Assembly: GCF_000265465.1 (NCBI RefSeq)
Contig: NC_018016.1
Coordinates: forward strand, 563,501 to 627,500
Length of the DNA: 64,000 nt
Direction of reading: 5' to 3'
Source: Ornithobacterium rhinotracheale DSM 15997
GTDB lineage: Bacteria > Bacteroidota > Bacteroidia > Flavobacteriales > Weeksellaceae
The notes below the pieces were generated by a model. That model was not told the origin of the DNA and searched no databases. It was given only the letters and a program-made list of their open reading frames with translations. The first letter of the stretch is position 1, and every line of letters starts with the position of its first letter. The position numbers and the translations under genes were made by a program. Positions 34,796-45,458 of the stretch are shown piece after piece.

Positions 34796-35105
34796 GAAGA
34801 AAAAGAAGGTTCAGGACTATGTAAAAGGTAAGTTCCTAGTAGATGAGGGCTCCATTAACAATTGGAAATTCATGGGTTTTTTGGCATTGCTAGCAATGAT
34901 AAGCATTATTAGCTCCCAATACGCCGACAAGCAGGTGGTGAAGATTAAAAAATTAGAGACCAAGGTTTCTAACTTGAAATCAGAATATGCATTTGTACAC
35001 AAGCAACTTATGCAACACCAAATGAGAAGCCATGTAGCAGACATGGTTGCAAAAGATAGCATAAAGAATTCTACAGTTCAACCCTATAGAATGATTGAAA
35101 AATAA
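34788..35105 (+). CDS. FtsL-like division protein
   Basis: A 105-residue bitopic protein: a basic cytoplasmic start (MAKKKKKVQDYVKGKF), one TM helix at about 28-46 (FMGFLALLAMISIISSQY), then a periplasmic coiled coil (VKIKKLETKVSNLKSEY). Size, topology and position between rsmH and ftsI match FtsL, which is poorly conserved in sequence. It would link FtsQ and FtsW/FtsI in the divisome. Confidence 0.85.
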   Translation: MAKKKKKVQDYVKGKFLVDEGSINNWKFMGFLALLAMISIISSQYADKQVVKIKKLETKVSNLKSEYAFVHKQLMQHQMRSHVADMVAKDSIKNSTVQPYRMIEK

Positions 35106-37082
35106 ATGACTAACAACAAGGACAAATATTTAAAACTAAGAGGCTATGCAGTAGCTGTGGTGTTTATTCTTGTAGTGATTGGGATTTACATTAAACTCTT
35201 CAATCTACAAGTAGACCCTAATGAGCGCAAGAAATTCGAGGAATTTGCAGAAAAAACAAATTTCCGCGAAGCTGTGATTCCTGCACAAAGAGGGAACCTA
35301 TACGCTGCAGACGGAAGCCTTTTAGCTACCTCTGTAAAAATATACGATATTGCCATCGACGGAAAAGCCATGCGCCAAGACTTAATCGACAAACACTTAA
35401 ACGGATTAAGCGACTCCTTGCATGCGCTTTTTGGCAAGCCAGCTAACTATTACGCTCAATTAATTCTAAAAGCAAAAGCACAGAACAAACAATATGTGAA
35501 AATTGCAAGAGGAATTAATTTTCAACAACTTAAAAGATTAAAAACCTTTCCTATCTTTGAAAAAGGACAAATCAAAGGTGGGCTTATTGTTGATGAGCGA
35601 CTTGTGAGAGAGCGATCTGTAAAAGACATAGGCTCAAGAACACTTGGCTATGTGAAAGACAGTGTCAAAGTGGGACTTGAAGGAGCCTACAACGAGCTGC
35701 TTGCAGGAAAAGATGGAAGAAGACTAGAACAAAGAATGGGGGGCGGAAACTGGAAGCCAATTGATGTAAGCACCGAAGTGAATGCAGAAGAAGGCTATGA
35801 TGTGGTGACCACCATTGATATTCCTTTGCAAAATGTGGCTTACAATGCACTCTACGACCAACTTTCTCAATACGAGGCAGAATACGGCTGCATTGTAATC
35901 ATGGAGGTGAAAACGGGAGAAATCAAAGCCATTGCGAATTTAACTCGCTTACAAGACGGAAACTATGCCGATATTCAAAATTTTGCCGTAGGAGAAGCCA
36001 GCGAACCAGGCTCCACCATCAAGACCATTTCGCTACTCGCTGCACTTAAAGAAGGCGTTGTAGACACTGCCACAACTGTAGAAACTGGTGGCGGAAGAGC
36101 TAAATTATACGGTCGTGTAATCAGCGATTCGCACGGATATGGCACCATCAATGTTCGCCAAGTTTTAGAAAAATCTTCTAACATTGGTACCGCCAAAATC
36201 ATCACAGGTGCCTACCAAGACAAGCCCGAAAAGTTCATGAACATCATTACTAGAGAATGGAAAATGGGCGAACCGCTTGGCGTAGATATTCCTGGAGAAG
36301 CTAAACCTTTCTTCCCAGATCCGAACAAAAAATCTTGGAGCAAGCAATCGCTATCCTCTGTATCATTTGGCTACGAAAGCAAAATCACGCCATTGCAAAT
36401 CCTTACTTTCTATAATGGAATTGCCAACAACGGGGTGATGCTAAAACCTTTATTTGTAAAAGAAATTCGCAAAAAAGGAGCTTTAATCAAAAAATTTGAG
36501 CCCACTGTGCGCGTGCCAAAAATGGCGCAAGATTCCACAATCAGAAAAATGCAAAACATGCTCGCCTCGGTAATGAAACGCGGAACAGGACGCTCTTTCA
36601 ATAACCAAGAATATCCTACAGCAGGCAAAACAGGAACCGCTCGTGTGGAATATTGGATTAAGAATCAACCAATTCAATATCGTGCCTCTTTCTGTGGCTA
36701 TTTCCCTGCCGATAATCCAAGATATTCCTGCTATGTGATGGCTCACAAGCCCTCTCGCAACAAGGGATTCTATGGAGGAACTGTTGCAGGACCTATTTTT
36801 AAAGCCATTGCAGACTATGTTTATGTAAATACGCCAAAAACTTATTTTGCCGAAAACAGAAAAGCTCAACCCGATAAACAAAATGCACACGGCTTTGAAT
36901 TAAAAAACAATAAAATTCCAAATTTAAAAGGGAAATTAGCCTACGAGGTAATCCCAGCACTTGAAAATGCGGGATTAAAGGTAAGCTACACTGGAATGGG
37001 AAAGATTGTAAATCAATCCTTACCAGAAGGAACAACAATCAAAAAAGGAACACACATACAATTAGCACTTAGCCACTTATGA
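35106..37082 (+). CDS. ftsI: Peptidoglycan D,D-transpeptidase (class B PBP, FtsI/PBP3-like)
   Basis: A 658-residue class B penicillin-binding protein. One TM helix is at about 13-34, then the N-terminal dimerisation domain (VIPAQRGNLYAADGSLLATS), then the transpeptidase with SxxK in EPGSTIKT, SxN in KSSNIGTA and KTG in TAGKTGTA. A C-terminal PASTA domain (IPNLKGKLAYEVIPALENAG) is present. It cross-links septal peptidoglycan with FtsW. Its end overlaps murE by 4 bp. Confidence 0.95.
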   Translation: MTNNKDKYLKLRGYAVAVVFILVVIGIYIKLFNLQVDPNERKKFEEFAEKTNFREAVIPAQRGNLYAADGSLLATSVKIYDIAIDGKAMRQDLIDKHLNGLSDSLHALFGKPANYYAQLILKAKAQNKQYVKIARGINFQQLKRLKTFPIFEKGQIKGGLIVDERLVRERSVKDIGSRTLGYVKDSVKVGLEGAYNELLAGKDGRRLEQRMGGGNWKPIDVSTEVNAEEGYDVVTTIDIPLQNVAYNALYDQLSQYEAEYGCIVIMEVKTGEIKAIANLTRLQDGNYADIQNFAVGEASEPGSTIKTISLLAALKEGVVDTATTVETGGGRAKLYGRVISDSHGYGTINVRQVLEKSSNIGTAKIITGAYQDKPEKFMNIITREWKMGEPLGVDIPGEAKPFFPDPNKKSWSKQSLSSVSFGYESKITPLQILTFYNGIANNGVMLKPLFVKEIRKKGALIKKFEPTVRVPKMAQDSTIRKMQNMLASVMKRGTGRSFNNQEYPTAGKTGTARVEYWIKNQPIQYRASFCGYFPADNPRYSCYVMAHKPSRNKGFYGGTVAGPIFKAIADYVYVNTPKTYFAENRKAQPDKQNAHGFELKNNKIPNLKGKLAYEVIPALENAGLKVSYTGMGKIVNQSLPEGTTIKKGTHIQLALSHL

Positions 37083-38539
37083 GATTAGAACAACTCACAT
37101 ATCAGCTACCGATTTTAGCCAGCTTTGGAGAGATGGCTAAAGAAGTTCGTGGCATTCAGTTTGACTCTAGAAAAGTAGAGCAAGACGATGTTTTTGTCGC
37201 TATCGTGGGGAGCTTATCAGACGGACACAAATTCATCGACAGCGCGATCGAAAAAGGGGCAAAAACCATAATTTGCCAAAATTTACCCGAAGACTTAAAA
37301 CCAGAAATCACTTATATTCAAGTTAAAAACACTTCGATTAGTTTAGGGAAATTGGCAGCTAATTTCTATGACAATCCTTCCGAAAAAATTAAATTAGTAG
37401 GCATTACAGGTACTAATGGAAAAACCACCACATCAAGCCTACTTTACTCTTTGGGAGAATTGCTTGGCTACCCGTGTGCTTTGATTTCTACCATAGAAAT
37501 CAAAATCCACAAAAATAGCATTCCGAGCGAACGCACAACGCCAGATATTTTAAAAATCAATGAGATTTTGGCACAAGCGGTAGAAGAAGGTTGCGAATAC
37601 GCCTTTATGGAAGTGAGCTCTCACGGCATTGATCAACACAGGATTGAGGGGCTAAAGTTCAGCGGAGCGGGCTTTACCAACATTACACACGATCATTTAG
37701 ACTATCATAAAACTTTTAAAAATTATCTAGAGGTAAAAAAACGCTTTTTTGATGATTTGCCAAAATCTGCTTTTGCCATCACCAATCTCGATGACAAAAA
37801 CGGAGAAATCATGCTCCAAAACACCAAGTCTAAAAAGCTTGGCTACGCACTCAAAACAGAAGCTCCATACAAAGCTAAAGTAATTGAAAACCAACTTACG
37901 GGAATGCTCCTCACTTTTAACAACAGAGAAGTCTGGACATCGCTCGTTGGAAACTTCAATGCATATAATCTGTTGCTAGTTTATGCAATTGCCGTAGAGC
38001 TTGGCTGGAATAAAGATGAAGTTTTAGTAGGCATAAGCCAACTTAAAAATGTAAACGGAAGATTCCAAACATTTCAATCAAAAGGCAATATTACCATTAT
38101 CGTAGATTACGCCCACACGCCAGACGCTCTGGAAAATGTAATCAGCACGATTCAGAAAATTCGTACCAAAAACGAAAATTTGATTTGCGTGGCTGGCTGC
38201 GGTGGAGATCGCGACAAAAGCAAACGACCTGAAATGGGCGATGCCGTGTCTGAATTGGCAGATTTAGCCATTTTAACCTCGGACAACCCACGAAGCGAAG
38301 ACCCTGAGGTGATTTTAGCCGAAATGGAAGCGGGCGTTCAGCCACAGAACTTTAGAAAATATTTAAAAATCACGGACAGAAAAGAGGCTATAAAAACGGC
38401 GATTAACATGGCTGAAAGTGGAGACATTGTTCTAATCGCAGGCAAAGGGCACGAAACCTATCAAGAAATTAAAGGGGTAAAACATCCTTTTGACGATGTT
38501 TTAATTGCAAAAGAATTCACTGAAATTTTAAATAAATAG
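37079..38539 (+). CDS. murE: UDP-MurNAc-tripeptide synthetase (meso-DAP adding)
   Basis: A 486-residue Mur ligase that adds the third residue of the stem peptide. The P-loop is VGITGTNGKTTTSSLLYSL. The catalytic-region Lys lies in the TNITHDHLDYHKTFKNYLEVK segment. The specificity motif DNPR occurs in LTSDNPRSEDPE, the form found in meso-diaminopimelate ligases rather than lysine ligases. The length is normal. Confidence 0.95.
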   Translation: MRLEQLTYQLPILASFGEMAKEVRGIQFDSRKVEQDDVFVAIVGSLSDGHKFIDSAIEKGAKTIICQNLPEDLKPEITYIQVKNTSISLGKLAANFYDNPSEKIKLVGITGTNGKTTTSSLLYSLGELLGYPCALISTIEIKIHKNSIPSERTTPDILKINEILAQAVEEGCEYAFMEVSSHGIDQHRIEGLKFSGAGFTNITHDHLDYHKTFKNYLEVKKRFFDDLPKSAFAITNLDDKNGEIMLQNTKSKKLGYALKTEAPYKAKVIENQLTGMLLTFNNREVWTSLVGNFNAYNLLLVYAIAVELGWNKDEVLVGISQLKNVNGRFQTFQSKGNITIIVDYAHTPDALENVISTIQKIRTKNENLICVAGCGGDRDKSKRPEMGDAVSELADLAILTSDNPRSEDPEVILAEMEAGVQPQNFRKYLKITDRKEAIKTAINMAESGDIVLIAGKGHETYQEIKGVKHPFDDVLIAKEFTEILNK

Positions 38540-38548
38540 AAGAAAATA

Positions 38549-39778
38549 ATGCTTTATTACTTTTTTGAATATATAAACCAATATTTCGATGTGCCAGGCA
38601 TCAATATGATACGCTCTACGACATTCCGTATGGCGATGTCTGTGCTCACTTCGTTGTTTATCGCACTATTTTTTGGTAAAAAAATCATTAATTATTTGCG
38701 CATAAAGCAACTGGGCGAAACGGTGAGAGATTTAGGACTAGTAGGACAAAAAGAAAAAGAAGGTACACCAACGATGGGAGGCGTTATCATCATTCTAGCC
38801 ACACTAATTCCAGCTCTGCTCTTCACTAAGCTGAACAACATCTACATCATTATTCTCATCACATCTCTTTTATGGATGGGAACGATTGGTTTTTTAGACG
38901 ACTACATCAAAGTTTTCAGAAAGAACAAAGCAGGCTTAGCGGGAAAATTTAAAGTACTTGGGCAAGTAGGGCTTGGGCTCATCGTAGGCTCCATGCTATA
39001 CTTTAGCCCAAATGTTACTGTGCGCCAGCAAATCCACACCCCTCAAACCAATACCAGACAACTCTCTGCAGATGAACTTTTTGGAGAGCCACAAAGATCA
39101 AACCTAACCAATATACCTTTCTTTAAGGACAATGAATTAAATTACGATTCTCTCCTATTTTGGATGGATAAAGAAGATGCCACCAAATATGGCTGGCTCA
39201 TCTTTATCCCTGTCGTAATTTTCATCATTACAGCCGTATCCAACGGCTCCAACCTTACAGACGGAATCGACGGGCTCGCCGCAGGAAGCTCAGTCATCAT
39301 AGTCGGTGCATTGGCACTTTTTGCATGGGTATCGGGAAACTTTATCTTTGCCGACTACCTAAACATTTTGTACATACCACGAGTGGAGGAAGTCATGGTA
39401 TTCTGCGGGGGCTTCATCGGGGCATTGATAGGATTTTTGTGGTACAACACCTACCCTGCTCAGGTGTTTATGGGAGACACAGGGAGTTTAACCATCGGGG
39501 GGCTTATCGCCGTGATCGCAGTCATTGTGCGCAAAGAGCTTTTACTACCTGTCTTATGCGGAATCTTCCTAGCAGAAAGCCTTTCTGTATTGTTGCAAGT
39601 AAGCTATTTTAAATACACCAAAAAGCGATTTGGCGAAGGAAAAAGAATTTTCCTTATGTCGCCATTGCACCACCATTTTCAAAAGCTGGCTTACCATGAA
39701 AGTAAAATTGTAAACCGATTTTTAATCATCGGTTTTATTCTCGCTGTGATTTCAATTATAACCCTAAAAATTAGATAG
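38549..39778 (+). CDS. mraY: Phospho-MurNAc-pentapeptide transferase (MraY)
   Basis: A 409-residue polytopic membrane enzyme that makes lipid I. Markers are [31 protein letters not shown], the catalytic [12 protein letters not shown] and [11 protein letters not shown], and the [11 protein letters not shown] loop. About ten TM helices. It is longer than the E. coli enzyme because of an insert near residues 155-210, common in Bacteroidota. Confidence 0.96.
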   Translation: MLYYFFEYINQYFDVPGINMIRSTTFRMAMSVLTSLFIALFFGKKIINYLRIKQLGETVRDLGLVGQKEKEGTPTMGGVIIILATLIPALLFTKLNNIYIIILITSLLWMGTIGFLDDYIKVFRKNKAGLAGKFKVLGQVGLGLIVGSMLYFSPNVTVRQQIHTPQTNTRQLSADELFGEPQRSNLTNIPFFKDNELNYDSLLFWMDKEDATKYGWLIFIPVVIFIITAVSNGSNLTDGIDGLAAGSSVIIVGALALFAWVSGNFIFADYLNILYIPRVEEVMVFCGGFIGALIGFLWYNTYPAQVFMGDTGSLTIGGLIAVIAVIVRKELLLPVLCGIFLAESLSVLLQVSYFKYTKKRFGEGKRIFLMSPLHHHFQKLAYHESKIVNRFLIIGFILAVISIITLKIR

Positions 39779-39780
39779 CG

Positions 39781-41115
39781 ATGAAAGAAAAATTAATTAT
39801 ACTCGGAGGGGGCGAAAGCGGTGTAGGCGCAGCCCTTTTAGGCAAAGCCAAAGGCTATGATGTTTTCTTGTCTGATGCGGGAAACATTAAACCTAAATTC
39901 CAAGAGAAATTAAAAAACGCTGAAATAGAATTTGAAAGCGGAGCTCACAGCGAAGACAAAATTCTTCAAGCTGATTTAATCATCAAAAGCCCTGGTATTC
40001 CGCAAAAAGCAGCTTTAATTCAAAAACTGAGAAAGCAAAATGTGAAAATTATCTCAGAAATTGAATTTGCCTCATGGTTCACTCAAAAACCAATCATCGC
40101 AATCACGGGAAGCAATGGAAAAACCACCACCACCTCACTGATTGCACACATGCTACGCAAAGCGGGCAAAAAAGTGGGCCTGGGCGGAAACATAGGCTAC
40201 AGCTTTGCCGAATTGGTTTTAAACGATGAAGAGCATGAGCTTTATGTTTTAGAATTAAGTAGCTTTCAATTAGATGATATAGATAATTTTAAACCACATG
40301 TTGCGATTTTATTAAACATCACGCCAGACCATTTAGACCAATATGATTACGACATCGATAAATATGGGGAGGCTAAGTTAAGAATCGCTAAAAATCAAAC
40401 AGAAGAGGATTTCTTCATCTATAATGTAGACGATCCTAAAACTGTAGAATTACTAAAAAAACATACCATAAAAGCAAAAATGCTGGGATATTCGCTCAAA
40501 GATGAGCACCAACCAGCTTATGCAAACGAAGAAAATTTAATACTAACATATCCGGAAACATTTAGAATGAAATTAGAAGAATTAGCATTATTAGGAGAAC
40601 ACAATGTATCCAATTCCTTGGCAAGTGCATTAAACGGAAACATCTTGAAACTTAGAAAAAAAATCATTCAAGAGAGTTTAACTGATTTTGATGCAGTGGA
40701 GCACCGCCTAGAGCCTGTATTGAGCGTGCGTGGCATTGAATTCATAAACGATTCAAAGGCGACGAACATCAACGCGACTTTCTACGCATTGCAGAGCATG
40801 AAGAAACCAACCGTTTGGATTGTAGGTGGCAAAGACAAAGGAAACGACTATTCTGAGCTGATTCCGTTAGTAAAAAAGAAAGTAAAAGCCATTGTATGTT
40901 TAGGGGTAGACAATAGCAAAATCGTGGAATGCTACCGCGACATTGTCCCAAACATTACTGAAACTAAATCTATGGAAGATGCCGTGAAGGCTGCCTACGA
41001 ATATGGCGAAAACGGAGATACTGTTTTATTATCTCCTGCGTGCGCTAGTTTCGATCTATTTGAAAATTACGAACAAAGAGGTAAATTATTTAAAGCTGAG
41101 GTAAAAAAACTGTAA
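39781..41115 (+). CDS. murD: UDP-MurNAc-L-alanine:D-glutamate ligase
   Basis: A 444-residue Mur ligase adding D-Glu. An N-terminal UDP-binding loop (IILGGGESGVGAALLGKAKG) is followed by the P-loop AITGSNGKTTTTSLIAHML, the family block NITPDHLDQYD and the C-terminal FINDSKATNINATFYALQSM. It sits 2 bp after mraY and directly abuts ftsW. Confidence 0.96.
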   Translation: MKEKLIILGGGESGVGAALLGKAKGYDVFLSDAGNIKPKFQEKLKNAEIEFESGAHSEDKILQADLIIKSPGIPQKAALIQKLRKQNVKIISEIEFASWFTQKPIIAITGSNGKTTTTSLIAHMLRKAGKKVGLGGNIGYSFAELVLNDEEHELYVLELSSFQLDDIDNFKPHVAILLNITPDHLDQYDYDIDKYGEAKLRIAKNQTEEDFFIYNVDDPKTVELLKKHTIKAKMLGYSLKDEHQPAYANEENLILTYPETFRMKLEELALLGEHNVSNSLASALNGNILKLRKKIIQESLTDFDAVEHRLEPVLSVRGIEFINDSKATNINATFYALQSMKKPTVWIVGGKDKGNDYSELIPLVKKKVKAIVCLGVDNSKIVECYRDIVPNITETKSMEDAVKAAYEYGENGDTVLLSPACASFDLFENYEQRGKLFKAEVKKL

Positions 41116-42315
41116 ATGAAATTTCTAAAAAACATATTTTTAGGAGATAAATACCTGATTGCCTTTATCATGGTACTGGTTTTAGGCTCGCTCCTCACTG
41201 GACTTTCGGCAAGTTCAAACATTGAGTATGCCGCAAAGACAGGTACTATTTGGGGGCAATTTGGGCGACAATTTTCATTTATGATCATTGGGCTAGTCAT
41301 GATGTTTGGCATGCAATTAGTCAATTACAAAATTCTATTTGGCATTTCCCGCATTGCTATCGTGCTGATTATCCCTTTGTTGTTTTTAACGATATCTCAA
41401 GGCACCGTGATTGATGGTGCTGGAGCTTCCCGATGGCTAAAAGTACCTGGAATTGGTGTTTCCATCCAGACCTCAACTTTTGCAAGTTTGATATTGATGG
41501 TGTACATTTCTGGATATTTAAATAATGTAAGAAATCAAAAAATCACTTTAAAAAACTCTGGGATTCCTCTATTTTTAGCGATTTTAATCATTGGCTTAAT
41601 TTTCCCTGCCAATGGTTCTACCGCAATCATGCTATTTGCCATGGTTGTTACAATTCTATTTATTGGAGGTTTCCCGATCAAGTATTTAGCTATTTTAGGT
41701 AGCACAGTCGTATTATTGGGTTTCTTATTTGTTTTTGTTGCATTAAATTACGGAGACGCCATTCCCAATAGCCGTGTTCATACTTGGAAAAATCGTATCG
41801 AACGATTTACAAACCCTTCGGAAAACAGCCTTGAATCTTGGCAAGAAACCAATGCCAAAACCGCTATCGTAGAAGGTGGCATCACAGGAAAAGGCCCAGG
41901 CAAAAGTGCCATAAAACACACGCTACCACAAGCTTCGTCCGACTTTATTTTTGCTATCATTGTAGAAGAATACGGATTGCTTGGAGGTTCCGCTGCAATC
42001 TTTTTCTATCTCTTAATTCTTTGGCGAATTGTCGTCATCGCCACCAAGGTTCAAAACTTTTTTGGCACATTGCTAGTATTTGCCCTAGGATTACCCATCA
42101 TATTCCAAGCTATTATAAATATTGGAGTTGCGGTGGGACTTTTCCCAACAACGGGACAGCCCTTACCTATGATTAGCTTTGGAGGAACCTCCCTTTGGGC
42201 TACTTGTATCTCCTTTGGAATCATCTTGAGCGTGAGCCGACATATTCCAAAAACGGGAGACAATCCACTTGATATACCAGAAAACTTAAAAGAGATGCCT
42301 TATGAAACGCTATAA
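41116..42315 (+). CDS. ftsW: Septal peptidoglycan polymerase FtsW (SEDS family)
   Basis: A 399-residue membrane protein with about ten TM helices. SEDS signatures include GAGASRWLKVPGIGVSIQTS, FIFAIIVEEYGLLGG with the conserved acidic residues, and GLFPTTGQPLPMISFGGTS. It polymerises lipid II at the septum together with FtsI. Overlaps murG by 14 bp. Confidence 0.95.
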   Translation: MKFLKNIFLGDKYLIAFIMVLVLGSLLTGLSASSNIEYAAKTGTIWGQFGRQFSFMIIGLVMMFGMQLVNYKILFGISRIAIVLIIPLLFLTISQGTVIDGAGASRWLKVPGIGVSIQTSTFASLILMVYISGYLNNVRNQKITLKNSGIPLFLAILIIGLIFPANGSTAIMLFAMVVTILFIGGFPIKYLAILGSTVVLLGFLFVFVALNYGDAIPNSRVHTWKNRIERFTNPSENSLESWQETNAKTAIVEGGITGKGPGKSAIKHTLPQASSDFIFAIIVEEYGLLGGSAAIFFYLLILWRIVVIATKVQNFFGTLLVFALGLPIIFQAIINIGVAVGLFPTTGQPLPMISFGGTSLWATCISFGIILSVSRHIPKTGDNPLDIPENLKEMPYETL

Positions 42316-43405
42316 ATTCATACTAAGTGGTGGTGGAACAGGTGGACATATTTATCCCGCCATAGCTATTGCCGACGAAATCAAGCGACGACTTCCCGAG
42401 GCAGAGATTCTCTTTGTAGGAGCTAAAGGCAAAATGGAAATGGAAAAAGTGCCTAAAGCAGGCTATCCCATTGAAGGCTTATGGATTTCCGGATTCCAAA
42501 GAAGCAATTTATTGGCTAATTTATCTTTTCCATTTAAATTAATGAGCAGCTGGTTTAATGCCCGAAAAATCATCAAAAACTTTAAACCAGACGCTACAAT
42601 CGGCACAGGTGGTTTTGCCTCTGGTCCTATTATGTGGGTAGCAGAACAAAACAAGATTCCCGTGCTAGTGCAGGAGCAAAACTCCTACCCTGGCATCACC
42701 AACAAAATTTTAAAAGACAAAGCCTTTGCCTTTTGCACAGCCTATACTGGAATGGAAAATTATTTCCCAAAAGAGCGTGTGCACTTTACGGGAAATCCAA
42801 TTCGTGGAAATTTATTTGAAAATTTACCCGAAAAAACAGAAGCTAAAAAAGCTTTTGGGCTAAATCCTGAAAAACCCGTGATTTTATCAGTAGGCGGTTC
42901 TTTGGGAGCTCAGACGCTAAACAATGCTTGGAAAGAAAGTTTAAACACCTTATCAGAAAACAGAATTCAGCTGATTTGGCAAACAGGCAAACCTTCTTTT
43001 GATGAGTTAAAAAAATTAGCCCCAAACAATGAAAACGGAATCCACATTACCGATTTCATTTACAATATGCAACAAGCCTATGCTGCGGCAGATATCATTG
43101 TTTCGCGTGCGGGAGCCATGGCAATTTCTGAGCTTTGCTTAATCGGGAAGCCTACTATTTTAGTACCCTACCCGTTTGCAGCAGAAGATCACCAAACCAA
43201 AAATGCACAAAACTTGGTCGATCACCAAGCTGCCATAATGATTGAAGACAAAACCGCCACCGAATCTTTAGTAAAAACCACTATTGATTTGGCTAAAGAC
43301 ACCGAAAAACAACAAACTCTAGGCGAAAACATTGCTAAACTCGCCAAACCAAAGGCAACACAAGAGATTGTAGATATTTTGTTTAACCATCTAAAAATCG
43401 ATTAA
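42302..43405 (+). CDS. murG: UDP-GlcNAc:lipid I N-acetylglucosaminyltransferase
   Basis: A 367-residue GT28 enzyme that makes lipid II. The Gly-rich loop SGGGTGGHIYPAIAIADEI is at the start, with QEQNSYPGITNKIL and GNPIRG in the middle and the donor-site block VSRAGAMAISELCLIGKP. Peripheral membrane protein. Its TAA directly abuts the murC start. Confidence 0.96.
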   Translation: MKRYKFILSGGGTGGHIYPAIAIADEIKRRLPEAEILFVGAKGKMEMEKVPKAGYPIEGLWISGFQRSNLLANLSFPFKLMSSWFNARKIIKNFKPDATIGTGGFASGPIMWVAEQNKIPVLVQEQNSYPGITNKILKDKAFAFCTAYTGMENYFPKERVHFTGNPIRGNLFENLPEKTEAKKAFGLNPEKPVILSVGGSLGAQTLNNAWKESLNTLSENRIQLIWQTGKPSFDELKKLAPNNENGIHITDFIYNMQQAYAAADIIVSRAGAMAISELCLIGKPTILVPYPFAAEDHQTKNAQNLVDHQAAIMIEDKTATESLVKTTIDLAKDTEKQQTLGENIAKLAKPKATQEIVDILFNHLKID

Positions 43406-44743
43406 TTGAATATTAAAGATTTTACATATTATTACTTTGTAGGCATCGGAGGAATCGGAATGAGTGCCCTTGCGAGATATTTCAATCTGGCAGGCAAAAA
43501 GGTATTGGGTTACGACAAAACGCCTACCCCACTCACTCATGCGCTTGAAAAAGAAGGCATCAAAGTGAGCTACGAAGACGCTTTAAATGAAGATTTCAAG
43601 CATCTCACCGCAGAAAATTGTTTGGTGATTTTTACACCTGCCATCAAAAATCTGCAAATTCTAGATTTTTTCAAAGAAAATAATTTCAATATCCTAAAAC
43701 GCTCCAAGGTTTTGGGACTGCTAACTCGGCAAACCAATTGCCTTGCTATTGCGGGCACACACGGAAAAACTACCACTTCGTGCCTCTTAGGGCATTTAAT
43801 GCATGTGGCAGGAAAACCTTGCACCGCATTTCTGGGCGGAATTGCTGAAAATTATCAATCCAATATAATTTTAGGTGGCACCGAAATCACCGTGGTAGAA
43901 GCCGACGAATTCGATCGCTCATTTCTTCAATTATCACCAAACTATGCCGCCATCACTTCGATGGATGCCGATCATTTAGACATTTATGGCGAAAAAGAAG
44001 AACTAGAAAAAAGCTTTTTAGAATTTGCCGCCTTGGTAGAAAATAAAGTTTTTGCGAAAAAAGGATTAAATGTACCCAACAGTCAATCCTACGGTGTAGA
44101 AACCGAAGCAGACTACTCGGCTCAAAACATCAGAATCGAAGAAAATCATTATTTATTTGATTTATATACACCAAGCCAAACCATCAAAGACATCGTGATG
44201 CCGTTGCCTGGCAGACACAACATCGAAAATGCTGTCGCAGCCATTGCCATTGCTCTTGAAAATGGCGTCTCAGAAAACGACATCAAAAAGGGCTTAGCGA
44301 GTTTCAAAGGTGTAAAGAGAAGATTCACCAGACACACTTGCCCGAACGGAAAAGTGATAATTGATGATTATGCTCACCACCCAACGGAATTGAAAGCGAT
44401 TATTTCTGCTACGCAAAATTTTTATCCCGATAAAAAGATTTTAGGCGTGTTCCAACCACACTTATTTAGTAGAACTAAGGACTTCGGCAATGAGTTTGCA
44501 CAATCGCTTAACGCATTGGACGAATTGATTTTACTAGACATTTACCCAGCCAGAGAAGAGCCAATTGAAGGCATCACCTCTGAATGGTTGGCTGAAAAAA
44601 TGGACAAAAAACCAGAAATTTCATCATTGTCTAATGCAATTAAAACCATCAAAAATCGTAATTTTGATGTACTTTTGCTCATGGGCGCAGGAGATATTGC
44701 CAATTTATACGAACCGTTAAAAGAATTGTACAATGAAGCGTAA
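43406..44743 (+). CDS. murC: UDP-MurNAc:L-alanine ligase
   Basis: A 445-residue Mur ligase that begins the stem peptide. YYYFVGIGGIGMSALARYF, the P-loop AGTHGKTTTSCLLGHLM, EADEFDRSFLQL and IIDDYAHHPTELKA are diagnostic. The only start that leaves a normal N-terminus is TTG at 43406, touching the murG stop. No ATG lies close by; its ribosome site would have to be in the end of murG. Overlaps ftsQ by 11 bp. Confidence 0.95.
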   Translation: MNIKDFTYYYFVGIGGIGMSALARYFNLAGKKVLGYDKTPTPLTHALEKEGIKVSYEDALNEDFKHLTAENCLVIFTPAIKNLQILDFFKENNFNILKRSKVLGLLTRQTNCLAIAGTHGKTTTSCLLGHLMHVAGKPCTAFLGGIAENYQSNIILGGTEITVVEADEFDRSFLQLSPNYAAITSMDADHLDIYGEKEELEKSFLEFAALVENKVFAKKGLNVPNSQSYGVETEADYSAQNIRIEENHYLFDLYTPSQTIKDIVMPLPGRHNIENAVAAIAIALENGVSENDIKKGLASFKGVKRRFTRHTCPNGKVIIDDYAHHPTELKAIISATQNFYPDKKILGVFQPHLFSRTKDFGNEFAQSLNALDELILLDIYPAREEPIEGITSEWLAEKMDKKPEISSLSNAIKTIKNRNFDVLLLMGAGDIANLYEPLKELYNEA

Positions 44744-45455
44744 ATGGATTTTACTTAAAATACTTTTAGGATTAGTTGTGCTAGTCTCGCTATTGTCTTT
44801 TTCCGACCACTTGTACAAAACAAGAGAGTTGCAGAAAATAGATGATAAAATCGACTATTCTGATGGTATTTATTTCATCAATGGTAAAGTCGTAGAAAAT
44901 ACGCTCAAGAGCACCCATCCCGATTACCCCAAAATGCAAGCTCAGCGCATTTCGGTCAAAGCGATGGAGGATCGGCTAAATGCCAATCCATATGTAAAAA
45001 GTGCACAAGTATATTTGGAAAACAACGGAGTTTTGCACACAGAAATTGAGCAAGAAATCCCCGTTGCAAGGGTAAAAACTGGCAACAAGGAGTATTACAT
45101 TACCAAGGATGCAACACAAATCCCTTTATGTAAAGACTTCTCTGCCAAAGTTCTAATGATAAATGGAAAAATTTTGCCCGAAGAATATAAAAAAATTGTA
45201 AATTTAACGCATCTAATCAATGATGATAAGTTGTTGAAAAACCATATCATAGGAATGGAAAAGCAATCGGAAAATTCCTTTATTTTGTTAGTTGATGATG
45301 GGAGCTATGTTTTAGACCTTGGGCAGCTAGAAAACTTAGACCGAAAACTAAGAAATTTTAAGGTTTTTCATCAAGAATTCATTGAAAACAATGCAGAAAT
45401 GCCTTACAAAAAATTGAGTTTAAAATATAGTAATCAAGTGGTAGCAAGTAAATAA
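44733..45455 (+). CDS. ftsQ: FtsQ-like cell division protein
   Basis: A 240-residue bitopic protein: a basic start, TM helix at about 5-25 (ILLKILLGLVVLVSLLSF), then a POTRA-like domain (VKAMEDRLNANPYVKSAQVY, ending before EQEIPVARVKTG) and a beta domain. It occupies the normal ftsQ position between murC and ftsA. Divergent in sequence, as FtsQ usually is in this phylum. Confidence 0.9.
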   Translation: MKRKWILLKILLGLVVLVSLLSFSDHLYKTRELQKIDDKIDYSDGIYFINGKVVENTLKSTHPDYPKMQAQRISVKAMEDRLNANPYVKSAQVYLENNGVLHTEIEQEIPVARVKTGNKEYYITKDATQIPLCKDFSAKVLMINGKILPEEYKKIVNLTHLINDDKLLKNHIIGMEKQSENSFILLVDDGSYVLDLGQLENLDRKLRNFKVFHQEFIENNAEMPYKKLSLKYSNQVVASK

Positions 45456-45458
45456 AAA

